This document shows, piece after piece, positions 44,071 through 53,116 of a DNA stretch of 64,000 nt. This DNA comes from Ctena decussata (lineage: Eukaryota > Mollusca > Bivalvia > Lucinida > Lucinidae), in assembly GCA_963989385.1 (NCBI GenBank), contig OZ022509.1:74422667-74486666 (forward strand), in the 5' to 3' direction. Both the position numbers and the translations under genes were made by a program. Within the stretch, counting starts at the first letter, position 1; the number at the start of each line of letters is the position of its first letter. Under the pieces are notes generated by a model, which ran no database searches, was not told the origin of the DNA, and saw nothing but the letters and a program-made list of their open reading frames with translations.

Positions 44071-44401
44071 TTTTCTTCTTTCCAATTTAATTTTTGTCAC
44101 AGATGTCTCAGGAATCACTATTGCTAGTATTTTGATATTTAGGCCAAACAATGGGTATGACTAGTTGTATCAAGTAAGAGAGTATCTGAGCCTCCTTCTG
44201 CTTATCATTCATTAATATCATTTATTTTAAAGTTTTGTATTAAGTGTGGCAGTGTTTCTTCTAGGCGGTGGTGCTGGCCGGGGGTATACGTGAGCCCCTG
44301 CTCACATGCTCTAGTTTTTATAGTACAACATTATTTTCCCTCACAAAATATTAATAACCCGAAAATCTGGATCTGTCTTACAAGCCACTTGAAGACATCT
44401 A

Positions 44402-44675
44402 GGGCCGGGCCACGTAGCGCAATCGGTAGGGCACCCGTCTCATAAGTCAGAGGTCCTGGGTTCAAAACCCGGTCTGGCCACATACTTTTGTTTCTCCTTC
44501 AGCTGATTCAAGAAGGGTAGTTGTCAGTTACTGGCGAAAGTATGCGCACTTAGTACTGGTTAACCGCTTAGGAGGTCTAAGCCTGCCCAGGAATAGTGTG
44601 GTTAGGTTAACTGACCGTCCCGACATGACCATAGTTGTTTACCGTGGACGTTAAGCATCAAATCAATCAATCAAT
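44402..44675 (+). repeat. SINE-B with tRNA-Met-like head, full length
   Basis: The head 44403-44479 folds roughly as a tRNA. The acceptor strands GGCCGGG and TCTGGCC pair. The A box is TAGCGCAATCGG, the anticodon-loop-like CTCATAA gives CAT, and the B box is GGTTCAAAACC. The body with CTGGCGAAAGTATGCGCACT, TTAGTACTGGTTAACCGCTT and GTGTGGTTAGGTTAACTGAC follows, then the tail GTTTACCGTGGACGTTAAGC with ATCAATCAATCAAT. The same body occurs folded back at 33.3 kb. The attached body and tail identify it as a SINE. Confidence 0.8.
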
Positions 44676-44692
44676 GAAGACATCTAGATTTT

Positions 44693-45736
44693 TATACGCC
44701 CGTTTTGAAAAAACAGTCATATTATGTCTTGGCGCTGTCCGTCCGTCTGTCTGTCTGTCTGTAAACACTCTTGTGCGCGCCATAACTCAGTAACCATTAG
44801 GGATATCTTCATGAAATTTTGTAGGCATATGTGTCTCGTACAAGAATGGTTGCTCCCTCTTCCTTAGTTTCCAAGTTATGCCCCTTTGATTGTTATTTTC
44901 CCTGCAGGTCTTGTGTGCGCCATAACTAGACTAGATAAATGTTTGGGATATCTTCAAGAAACTTCATAGCAATGTGTATGAAGTCCCAACAATGTGTCGC
45001 GTACAAAATGGTTGCTCTCCCTTACTTCGTTTCAGAGTTACATCCCTTTTATTAGTTCTTTTAGGCTATTTATGTGTATACTTAGCTTGTGCATACATTA
45101 ACTGGGTAATTGTTTGGAATATCATGATGAAACTTTATAGCAATGTGCATGATGACAAGATGATGTGTCACATATAAGAATGTTTGCTCCCTCTTTCTTA
45201 ATTTGTAACCTCCCTTTGATTAATATTTTTAGGCATTTCCATTCACTCAATATCTCCTTAACCTTTTGAAACATTAGAATGAAACTTTGTATAATGATGG
45301 GGCAATGTATCATGAGCAAGAACCACAACTGTGGCTTACTTACTGGATTATCTGTCCTTGCATGAATTTCCTGTTTACTCTGTAACTCCTTAACCGTTTA
45401 GAATATTTTGACACAACTTCATGGTGATGTGTATATTGTCATGGGAATGTATTAGAACCAAGAATGGTATATCTAGTATATTTAGTTTATGAATTATCTC
45501 CCTTGTTGGACTTTGGCATTTCTCATCTTAGGAGCCACTTCAATTTGGAAGCTGATTTTTGGTATATTAATAGTATTTGATGTTTTAAATATTTAAATAA
45601 TGTTGCCGTCATTAATTATAGAGTGTTTCCCCTGTTTGTCTGCCTGTCCATCCTTCTATAAACAATCTTGTTCATTCTGTAACTCCTTTATGACATTAAA
45701 ACAGGCGTATCATACGCCGCTTGCGAAGCCCTTGTT
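44693..45736 (+). mobile_element. Helentron-associated element HINE-E, copy 1
   Basis: The 5' end TATACGCCCGTTTTG leads into a CCGT/CTGT microsatellite (about 44736-44762). A diverged core follows with GCGCCATAACTCAG-type units and CATCATGAAACTTTATAGC. The 3' end AAAACAGGCGTAT is the inverted partner of the 5' end, then the hairpin GCTTGCGAAGC and CCTTGTTAGG. It begins only 18 bp after the SINE-B tail. A minus-strand copy leaves the window at 63820-64000. Confidence 0.75.
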
Positions 45737-46149
45737 AGGATTGCTCTGGAGGGAAAATAATGTTTGGAAGGGAAAAGAACATCATAAAGTGGCATTAATA
45801 TGACTGATTCACATACAATTTATCCCAAAATTTTCACCAATTAATCCCCTATCTCAGGCTGTTGTTTAATATGAGCAAGATTGTTGAGGCATGTTTTGTT
45901 GGATATGAGAATACACATTTCATAATTTTACACTCATCTGTTGTTTATTTTCGAATAGATAAATTAAGATGTGTATGGTATTTACTGTTACAAACCAGAC
46001 TATTTGTATATTTGTAGAGTTATTTAAGCATTTACATGACAGCAGTCATCCATATTTCATTCCATTATTCCAGTTTGTATATCCCAAGACATTCCATTGC
46101 TTTGGCAATCAAAAGTATATTTTCAATTGGAAGAGAGATCTACTTTATA
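45737..46149. other. Unassigned spacer
   Basis: AT-rich. No gene or repeat boundary recognised. Confidence 0.35.
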
Positions 46150-47315
46150 CACCTTTCCTATAATTCAGAGTCTGTTCGAGTTTTGTCCCTTGCAACGCCT
46201 ATGACGTCATCTATAGGATAGGATATTGTTTTTCATTGTGTAACCAAATAAATGCCGGTTTTCCGTATATTCAAAACTAACATTCAACGGTTAAGATTAA
46301 GACAACTTTTTTGTTCCAACTATATTTAGCTCTTACTTTGTCGGAAAATAAGCTTTATAACTTATAGCTTTTGGGAATTTGACACAAAACTAAAAGATTT
46401 CCCACTAAAATTTCGGGCCAAAATTACCGTAATCGAAAGAGTACGTATCACCAGTACAGCTTCCAAAACATAAGGAAAAGAAAGAAAATAACGGAAGATG
46501 TTCAGACCGATATTACAAAAGATACAAAACGAACGATTAGCTGATTATAAAGCAGACACACCCTAGAAATGACAACAAAGTGTGCTGACACGGTATTAGT
46601 TTGTGTAATCACCGAATTGCGTTGTCGCAATAAACAAACACCCATGATTGTGTATTACCTAGACACGTGTTCGGAAGGCAGCTTTAAGAACACCTACCGT
46701 GAAATGGAAACGATCAAATAAATAATAGCGAAGATAAGTAAGAGATGGAAAAAAAAATAATATAAATTCAACCTTGGGTTAAAAATTACGGAAAACTGTC
46801 TGGATGCTGATGTTTTTAGATCCGTGTATCGCACAAGAAACTATGAATATCAGCGCTATAATCTGTCAGGTACGTGGTCCGGTAATAATACGTAGTTACT
46901 ATCTGAATGTCGGAAGAATGGAAATAACTGTTCAGATTTACGAAACTTATTTATACGAAATGTAGCTTTTTTATATTGAACAAACGTGAATGTATTGCCG
47001 GGGTGTTAAAACACGGCGTCGATGAAAGGGGTCATAAAAATCAAGAGCGACTTGTCGGGATTCTCATTATGATATTAAAATAAATAAATAAAAATATATA
47101 TTATAAATAAAAATGTTATATGAAAACGGGGCAATTATACTTTAATTTGGTATTTCAATGATTTTTTTTGCAGTTTACATTTACTGAACGTCTGCTTTAT
47201 GCATGTTATGTGTGCTTGCAGTTGTATTGAATTATATGGGATATCCTATAGATGACGTCACAGTCCACTTGGGTAGATAACTCGTGCGCGACTAAATCGA
47301 TTTATAGGAAAGGTG
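46150..47315. mobile_element. 1.17-kb TIR element with TGACGTCA in both ends
   Basis: CACCTTTCCTATAA at the left is mirrored by TTATAGGAAAGGTG at the right. Pairing continues, diverged, for about 90 bp to CCTATAGATGACGTCA (right) and TGACGTCATCTATAGG (left). TATA flanks both ends. No transposase-sized ORF lies inside, so it is non-autonomous. Confidence 0.65.
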
Positions 47316-47445
47316 TATATACATAACTGACTGATCAGCCAAATCTATAGCCAATACTGGTGTATTGCTGTTAAATAATCTGATTAAAATCCAGGTCTGA
47401 AGTCATATCAATACATGTTTTGTAAACACAGGAAATAATCATAAT

Positions 47446-47676
47446 TGAGCTGAGACTCGACAAAACCAACAAAGACGCCCAGCAAAGACTCAGATTAGCC
47501 TGGGAATCCACCCACTCTGATCAGAGTCCTCCCTGTCTGCATGGAGGTAGCTAAGACCGGTAGCTACTCTTTAAGTGCACAGCAAAGACTCTGATCAGGC
47601 TCGGCGGCTGCCCAGGCTGATCTGAGTCTCGCTGGACGCACATGCCACTTTGTTGGTTTTGTCATGTCGCGGCTCA
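47446..47676. repeat. REP1 full-length copy
   Basis: TGAGCTGAGACTCGACAAAA and TTTTGTCATGTCGCGGCTCA termini, with both inner palindromes and the central TAGCTAAGACCGGTAGCTA. Confidence 0.85.
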
Positions 47677-48016
47677 TATATATGTTCTCAGTCTTATGGA
47701 TAAAGATTAACATACTGACATTTAGTCTCCTTTTACAGCTATCAAAAAATAAAAGTACCTCCCTAGGACCAGGTGTTCAAAGCATTGCCAGCTTAACCAG
47801 TTCTTTAGTCAAGCATTTTGTGTGTCTTTTAGTACACATTAAGTCATGAGTGCTAATCCATTTTGCTGAAAAAATGTGGCACCTTTGCTAATATTTTTTT
47901 GCTGTAAAAAAGTGAGGAGCAAAAGGTCCTCAATGTTTTGGGGCAAAAAATGGCAGTATTTTGAGTACCAATATGTTTGAAAGTGTGAGGTCTCTTTAAC
48001 TGTTGACATTATTAGT
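47677..48016. other. Unassigned spacer
   Basis: No exon or repeat boundary recognised. Confidence 0.35.
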
Positions 48017-49186
48017 TATACTCTAGACATGTGAAATATGTCAAGGGGTATATAGTTTTCTTCTTTCAGTCCATTCGTCCATCTGTCCGTCCATTGACAT
48101 TTGCATTAAAGTTTTGCATTGCTTGTATTTCCAATATCCTTTGATGGAACCTTTTGGTATGTGACTAGGTATACTTCTGGGTTCATGCAGAATAGTTGAC
48201 ATCATCTGGATGCTGCTGCTGACCATAGGTCAAGGTCACAGACTTAAACATTTGCGTTAAGTTTATATTCTTCTTTTATATTTCCAATATCCTTTGATGG
48301 AATGTTTTGATATTGGACTAGGTTTACTTTTAGGTTCATACAGAGTAGTTGACATCATCTGGATGCTGCTGCTGCTGACCAAAGGTCAAGGTCACAGACT
48401 TAAACATTTGCGTTGTTTATATTCTTCTTTTATATTTCCAATATCCTTTGATGGAATGTTTTGATATTGGACTAGGTTTACTTTTAGGTTTATACAGAGT
48501 AGTTGACATCATCTGGATGCTGTTGCTTACCAAAGGTCAAGGTCACAGACTTGTATATTTGCATTAAAGTTTTGTGCTAAGTTTATAAACTTTGCCTTTA
48601 TTTTCAACATCCTTTGATGAAACCTTTTGACTAGGTTTTGACTAGGTTTACTTGTTTGTTCATGCAGAATAGCTGACATCACCTGGATGCTGCTGCTGAC
48701 CTAAGGTCAAGGTCAGACTTAAACATTTGCTTTAAAGTTTTGTGTTAAGTTTATATTCTTTTATACTTCCAATATCCTTTGATAGAACCTTTTGATATTT
48801 GACTAGGTTCTTTTAGGTTCATAGCTGCTTACCAAAGGTCAAGGTCACAGACTTGTATATTTGTGTCAAAGTTTTGCGTTGAGTTTATATTCTTTGCTGA
48901 TATTCCCAACATCCTTTGATGAAACCTTTTGATATCTGACTAGGTTTACTTCTATGTTCATGCAGATTAGTTGACACCATCTGAATATTGCTGCTGACCA
49001 AGGTCATGGACACACTTATATGTGTACTCTTTGCTGCTATTTGTAATATATTTTGATGGAACCATTTGATAGGTGACTAAGACCCTGTTTAAGATTGGTT
49101 TCATTAGGCGGTGGTTTCTGAAGGCGGTGTTCATCAGGCTGTGGTGCTGTGGGTATACGTGAGCCCCTGCTCACTTGCTCTAGTTT
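48017..49186 (+). mobile_element. Helentron-associated element HINE-H
   Basis: The 5' TATACTCTAGACATG...TCAAGGGGTATATAG is a decayed form of the HINE-A start. The core units are about 154 bp (CCAATATCCTTTGATGG near 48131, 48284, 48437), with GACCAAAGGTCAAGGTCACA in most units. The 3' end GGGTATACGTGAGCCCCTGC with TCAC and CTCTAGTTT matches HINE-A exactly in its hairpin. Same ends, different core: a core replacement relative to HINE-A. Confidence 0.75.
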
Positions 49187-49236
49187 TATATAACTGGGCC
49201 TTGGTCAGGACCTGAACTTTTTTAGGGGTATCATTA

Positions 49237-49585
49237 TCTTAGCACTAGCAAGGTGGGTAATCTCGATAATCGGAGCACATCTTATTCTTTTGGACAACCT
49301 CCGCGTCACATGTGGCTTTGAAGTTGTAGCTGGTAAAAGTGTGACAGCAGGAGGTAGGTCTGGCATTTCTCGAGTTTTATGAACATCTAATTGCATTCTG
49401 CTTTGTTTCATTTAATCCCTGAAACAACAGATAGAAATCGAGAAACGCCAGACCTACCTCTTGCTGTCACACTTTTACCAGCTACAACTTCAGAGCCGCA
49501 CATGACACGCAAGTTCTCCATAAGATTTAAGGTGCGGTGCGGAGCCAGTGGCTCCGTTATCGAGATTACCCACCGTGACTAAGAG
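49237..49585. mobile_element. 349-bp palindromic MITE
   Basis: GGTGGGTAATCTCGATAA at the left mirrors TTATCGAGATTACCCACC at the right. The inner stem GAAGTTGTAGCTGGTAAAAG with TGTGACAGCAGGAGGTAGGT pairs with ACCTACCTCTTGCTGTCACA and following bases. The loop is about 55 bp (49378-49433). Both strands give a similar spurious peptide (PDLPPAVTLLPATTSKPH). Confidence 0.8.
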
Positions 49586-49918
49586 ATTGAAGTATGTTCT
49601 AACTTTCCAGTCCCCCACCATCAATACTTTATAGTTGCAGGTCCTGTTCCTGGATGTACTTTCTCCTTGAATGGCTCCTAGCAGCTTAATAATAGCAGAT
49701 TTATTCATCCACGTTTACATTCCCAAATTTATGATAGACTACATGTATTTATATTGTCCAGGGTCATCATTATTTCATCAAAGTTTAAAATATATGGGTA
49801 TGACATTTTGTGGATAATCTGTCTGTTACTCAGTTTCATAACACTGCTCATAGAAAAATCATTGTTATTCATAGTTTTCATGTTCTGATGTACATAGATT
49901 GATTTAGTCAGCTATATA
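49586..49918. other. Unassigned spacer
   Basis: No exon or repeat boundary recognised. Confidence 0.35.
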
Positions 49919-50320
49919 TGAGCCGCGACACGAGAAAACCAACAATGTGGTTGTGCACCCAGCGCAGACTCAGATCAGCCTGGGCATCCGCCCAGTCTGA
50001 TCAGAGCCTTCGCTGTCCGCATACCCTTAGCTACCCATTTGTAATATCCCAAGACGGGCCGAAGCCCGTCTGGGTTATGTTATTAATCAACAAAACACAG
50101 CTGACTAAATAATGTGCTCTTCTTGACTATTAGACATACAATGTACCTAAGTAACTAACGTCGCAAGCGACGTTACGTCATGACATCACAGTTATATCTA
50201 AAGATACTACACCATTAAGCGCTTAGCGAAGAATCTGATCAGACTGGGTGGATGCCCAGGTTGATCTGAGTCTGCGCTGGGCGCACAACCACATTGTTGG
50301 TTTTCCCACGTCGCGGCTCA
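49919..50320. repeat. REP1 full-length copy, interrupted by a small MITE
   Basis: TGAGCCGCGACACGAGAAAA and TTTTCCCACGTCGCGGCTCA termini with both inner palindromes. The centre should read CTACCCATTAAGCGCTTAGC but is split after CCATT by 172 bp of foreign sequence. Removing the insertion and one CCATT restores a normal ~225-bp element. Confidence 0.9.
50040..50211. mobile_element. 172-bp MITE with TIR and 5-bp target duplication
   Basis: CCATT (50035-50039 and 50212-50216) flanks it exactly. The ends TGTAATATC and GATACTACA are inverted repeats (8 of 9). Inside are two short perfect stems: GACGGGCCGAAGCCCGTC near the left end and TAACGTCGCAAGCGACGTTA near the right. No coding capacity. Confidence 0.85.
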
Positions 50321-50854
50321 TATTCTGTCATAGGTATGTTTGGTGCTACACACCTGTTATGGGTTCAGTTTAACCAGAATCTCTGTTTAGTATTTGATTA
50401 CATGTAGTTACACTCTCATGTGAAGTAAATCTGCCATATTCATTTAGGAGAAAATTCTTTCCTTTAGGAGTAGTACTACCCCCACCCCCTCGCCCCCCAC
50501 TCCCCAAATTTGAAATTTGGAAAGCCTGTGTCCTCCAGGGAAGCACACAGGAAGCCACAAAAATTGTTTTTGTTTGTAAAAATGGCAGAAAAAACTGAAG
50601 GTGTATCCATTCAGCTTAAGATGAACTCTTAGAAAGCCTGTATTGTAGTGAATGCAAGAATCTTTCTTACCGTAAACAGGTTCCATTGCACACAGCCTTT
50701 CATTATCACCAGCCCATCATCCTGATATGACCGAAATACTGTTGAAAAGGACATAAAATTGCAAGTCATCCATCCATCTATACCTCACCTAAGTTCAGAA
50801 ATGGTACAGTTCATGTATACTTCAAGACAGGCTTTCTCAAGAGATGATGAGGTA
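50321..50854. other. Mostly unassigned; old P4 MITE arms
   Basis: About 50400-50640 holds diverged P4 MITE phrases (TTTAGGAGAAAATTCTTTCC, AAGGTGTATCCATTCAGC). A 68-nt exon-like interval on the minus strand (50738 down to 50671) has canonical splice borders but no recognised protein; see findings. Confidence 0.35.
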
Positions 50855-51080
50855 CAGTACAGCCGTCGACATCTTACTATCAATCGCGTCGTGACGTGTA
50901 GTGGAGCGTGAAAAAGATTAAATCCCACGCTGTTCCCTCGATATTCCCTCGCTATTTCCACGCCTCGCCGCGCCACTCCACGCCCGCTTCGCTCCGCGCC
51001 GCGCAGCGTGGGAGCGGCGTGGGAATATTTCGCGCCTACCTACACGCGGCGCGATTGCTCCGCGACGACTGGCGACCACG
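50855..51080 (+). repeat. GC-rich dispersed repeat, + orientation
   Basis: Starts ACAGTACAGCCGTCGACATC with TTACTATCAATCGCG, followed by very GC-rich CGCCTCGCCGCGCC and CGCCGCGCAGCG. The same start occurs in reverse complement at 55640-55677. CpG density is far above the surroundings. Confidence 0.65.
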
Positions 51081-51432
51081 CCTCTAGCGATGTTTGAAAT
51101 GTGTGCAGTCATACATGTAGTCAACTTTTACACAAGTCGTGTGTGTAGTTTTACCCGATGATGTAGATATATAAAAATATTAAAACAAAATACACCCGCC
51201 GCGAAAGTTCGATAGATCTCGCATCACGCCGAAATTTTCATCTTTTCAGCGCTAGTTTCTTGAGACTTTTGCAAGTGTTTTGGGAGTGTTTCGCGCGAAG
51301 GTTTCAAGCTTCATGCATGCTATTTGCGGTAATACTCACGCGGGATGGGATGCGAGAAACTTCGTGCTTCTGTAGAAGATCGATGTGTTACCATTCTCCC
51401 GAAAATGATAAAAGCTCTGTTTTTCATTCAAT
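51081..51432. other. Unassigned spacer
   Basis: No exon recognised. Somewhat richer in CG dinucleotides than average (51170-51350). Confidence 0.35.
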
Positions 51433-51436
51433 TTAA

Positions 51437-51975
51437 AGGTAGGTTCCTGGTCTAGCGATAACAATTATGTTCACAAAATGATTTTGTCTTTTTCTGGGTA
51501 GTATTGAATTCTCTTATTTTTCTGAAACTGTTGCTACTGAGAAAATCGGCAGAAGATGTAGAAAATCGTCGTTTCCCCTTTGGTTTATTTTCTTTTGTTG
51601 GAATTCCAGTTCTAAAAATAAATATGCATATATGTCTACAAGTCCGCAATTACTGATGTCATTTGCCAACGGTTAATTTTCTCTTGCCGTGAGCTCTTCC
51701 AGAGGTCCTGGGCATGGCAGATGGGTTAAAACTATCCCGAAATGCAATGCAGCATGACTTCTGCTATGTTATCTATTTTTGGCGCGAACTAAAAATAGCG
51801 CTAACTGGTGTGCGAAGCAGAGTTAGGAAATCCCTTGCAAAATAACTTTTCTACGATTTTTTTTATTTACACTTTTTAGTGAAACTTGTTCATTTCCTCT
51901 TTATAAGTGCTTTCCAACAACTTGGATAAAAAATCATCAAAATTATGATGCATTCCAAAGTACAGGAACCTACCT
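51437..51975. mobile_element. 539-bp non-autonomous transposon with TTAA target duplication
   Basis: TTAA (51433-51436, 51976-51979) flanks the exact terminal inverted repeats AGGTAGGTTCCTG and CAGGAACCTACCT. TTAA duplications are the signature of piggyBac and Kolobok superfamilies, and the AGG start fits Kolobok better than the CCY start of piggyBac. No transposase is encoded. Confidence 0.8.
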
Positions 51976-51979
51976 TTAA

Positions 51980-52880
51980 ATGATGCAAGCAATATGAAGT
52001 TTTGGCAGTTTTTGCGATAAAAGTAAATAGGGCCTAGGCACCCTTAGAAAGTGAATTTCTATAATTTCAAACACAAGTTTGGGACATCGTTTTTTTTCTA
52101 CTTATCTCCACTATTATAACTTCCAAGACTAAGAACTCTCTCAAAAAATCTCTGCTTTAGGACTTTGGCCCCGCCGCAGCTGTATTACTACTAAATGGTG
52201 GTTATTTTGGCGGGAATCTGCACGTGCGTTAACGCGCGTGCGACTCTTAGTATTTGTTTTCCGGTATTTTGCGCCGTGCAGTCGGAAAAGGTGCTTTGAA
52301 CTGAGTGCAAACAGCGAAGACCCAGATCAGCCTACACTGTAATCTGATCAGCGCCCTCTGTATCTGCATTGTTTGTTGATCCGAGGAGTCTGTACATATT
52401 TACATAACCGAAAACGATCGAGTTGGGTGCGCAGGTTGAACTGAGTCTATTTTCCCTATTTAGTGGAAATGTGCATGCGCGCTTAAGCGCGTGCGGTATT
52501 GTGTACTTTCTTTCTTCCTGTCTTTCTTTTCTTTTTTCCTTTTTTTTACTTTTAAGTTTTTGATAATGATGCATGAACGGGAGATGAGAAACCGGGGTTG
52601 CAAAAAGAAATTGTTGGAACGACATGAAAAACGTCCTGACAAAATCTGTCAAATGCAGAGCACCAACCAGCCTATGCACATGCATGGTATGTGCATTCAA
52701 AGTTTGCAGGGGCGTTAAGACAGACCACTGGCATAATTGCCACGAGTACTTATTTGACCATGCGCAGCTCCCAATTCAATTTATGCTTCGAGTTTACGAC
52801 CTTACTCGCATGTGCAGTAAAATAAATCAGCCCGCGTTTCAAATGGACGTTAAAACACATCCGATCAGCGAACATACATA
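51980..52880. other. Unassigned, with REP1-like debris
   Basis: Phrases such as AGCGAAGACCCAGATCAGCC (about 52312) and GGTGCGCAGGTTGAACTGAG (about 52426) are decayed REP1-type sequence. GC palindromes (GTGCGTTAACGCGCGTGCG at about 52223, GCGCGCTTAAGCGCGTGCG at about 52476) are notable. No gene called. Confidence 0.4.
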
Positions 52881-53116
52881 TGAGCCGCGACACGAAAAAA
52901 CCAACAATGTGGTTGTGTGCCCAGCGCAGACTCAGATCAGCCTGGGCATCCGCCTGGTCTGATCAGTCTTCGCTGCCCGCGTGGAGGTACCTGAGACCCT
53001 TGGCTATCCTTTAAGATCACTGCGAAGACTCTTATCAGACTGGGCGGGTCCCCAGGCTGATCTGAGTCTGCGCTGTGCCCACAACCACTTTGTTGGTTTT
53101 CTCGTGTCGCGGCTCA
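52881..53116. repeat. REP1 full-length copy
   Basis: TGAGCCGCGACACGAAAAAA and TTTTCTCGTGTCGCGGCTCA termini. It is the best match to the family ends along with the 49.9-kb copy, and both inner palindromes are present. Confidence 0.9.

Larger units (their letters stand above)
37828..44316 (+). mobile_element. Outermost Helentron-associated element HINE-A (interrupted)
   Basis: The 5' end is TATACCCCCGGTATACGAAG, a foldback returning as TAGGGGGTATA. The 3' end CCGGGGGTATA is the inverted partner of the 5' TATACCCCCGG, followed by the hairpin GTGAGCCCCTGCTCAC and CTCTAGTTT. The core units are about 155 bp (landmark CTGTCAAAGATTTCTCAGG at 37913, 38068, 38235, 38390 and on from 42170). They carry TTGAAATTTGGTACAAACGT and GACTAGTTGTACCGTGTAAG. 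HINE-B1 (38526-42129) and HINE-B3 (42909-44070) are inserted into core units, which resume in register after each. Confidence 0.75.

Noticed and set aside
44403..44479. Functional tRNA-Met (CAT) gene
   Set aside because: The fold is approximate, and the sequence runs straight into a SINE body and tail that recur elsewhere, so it is a SINE head.
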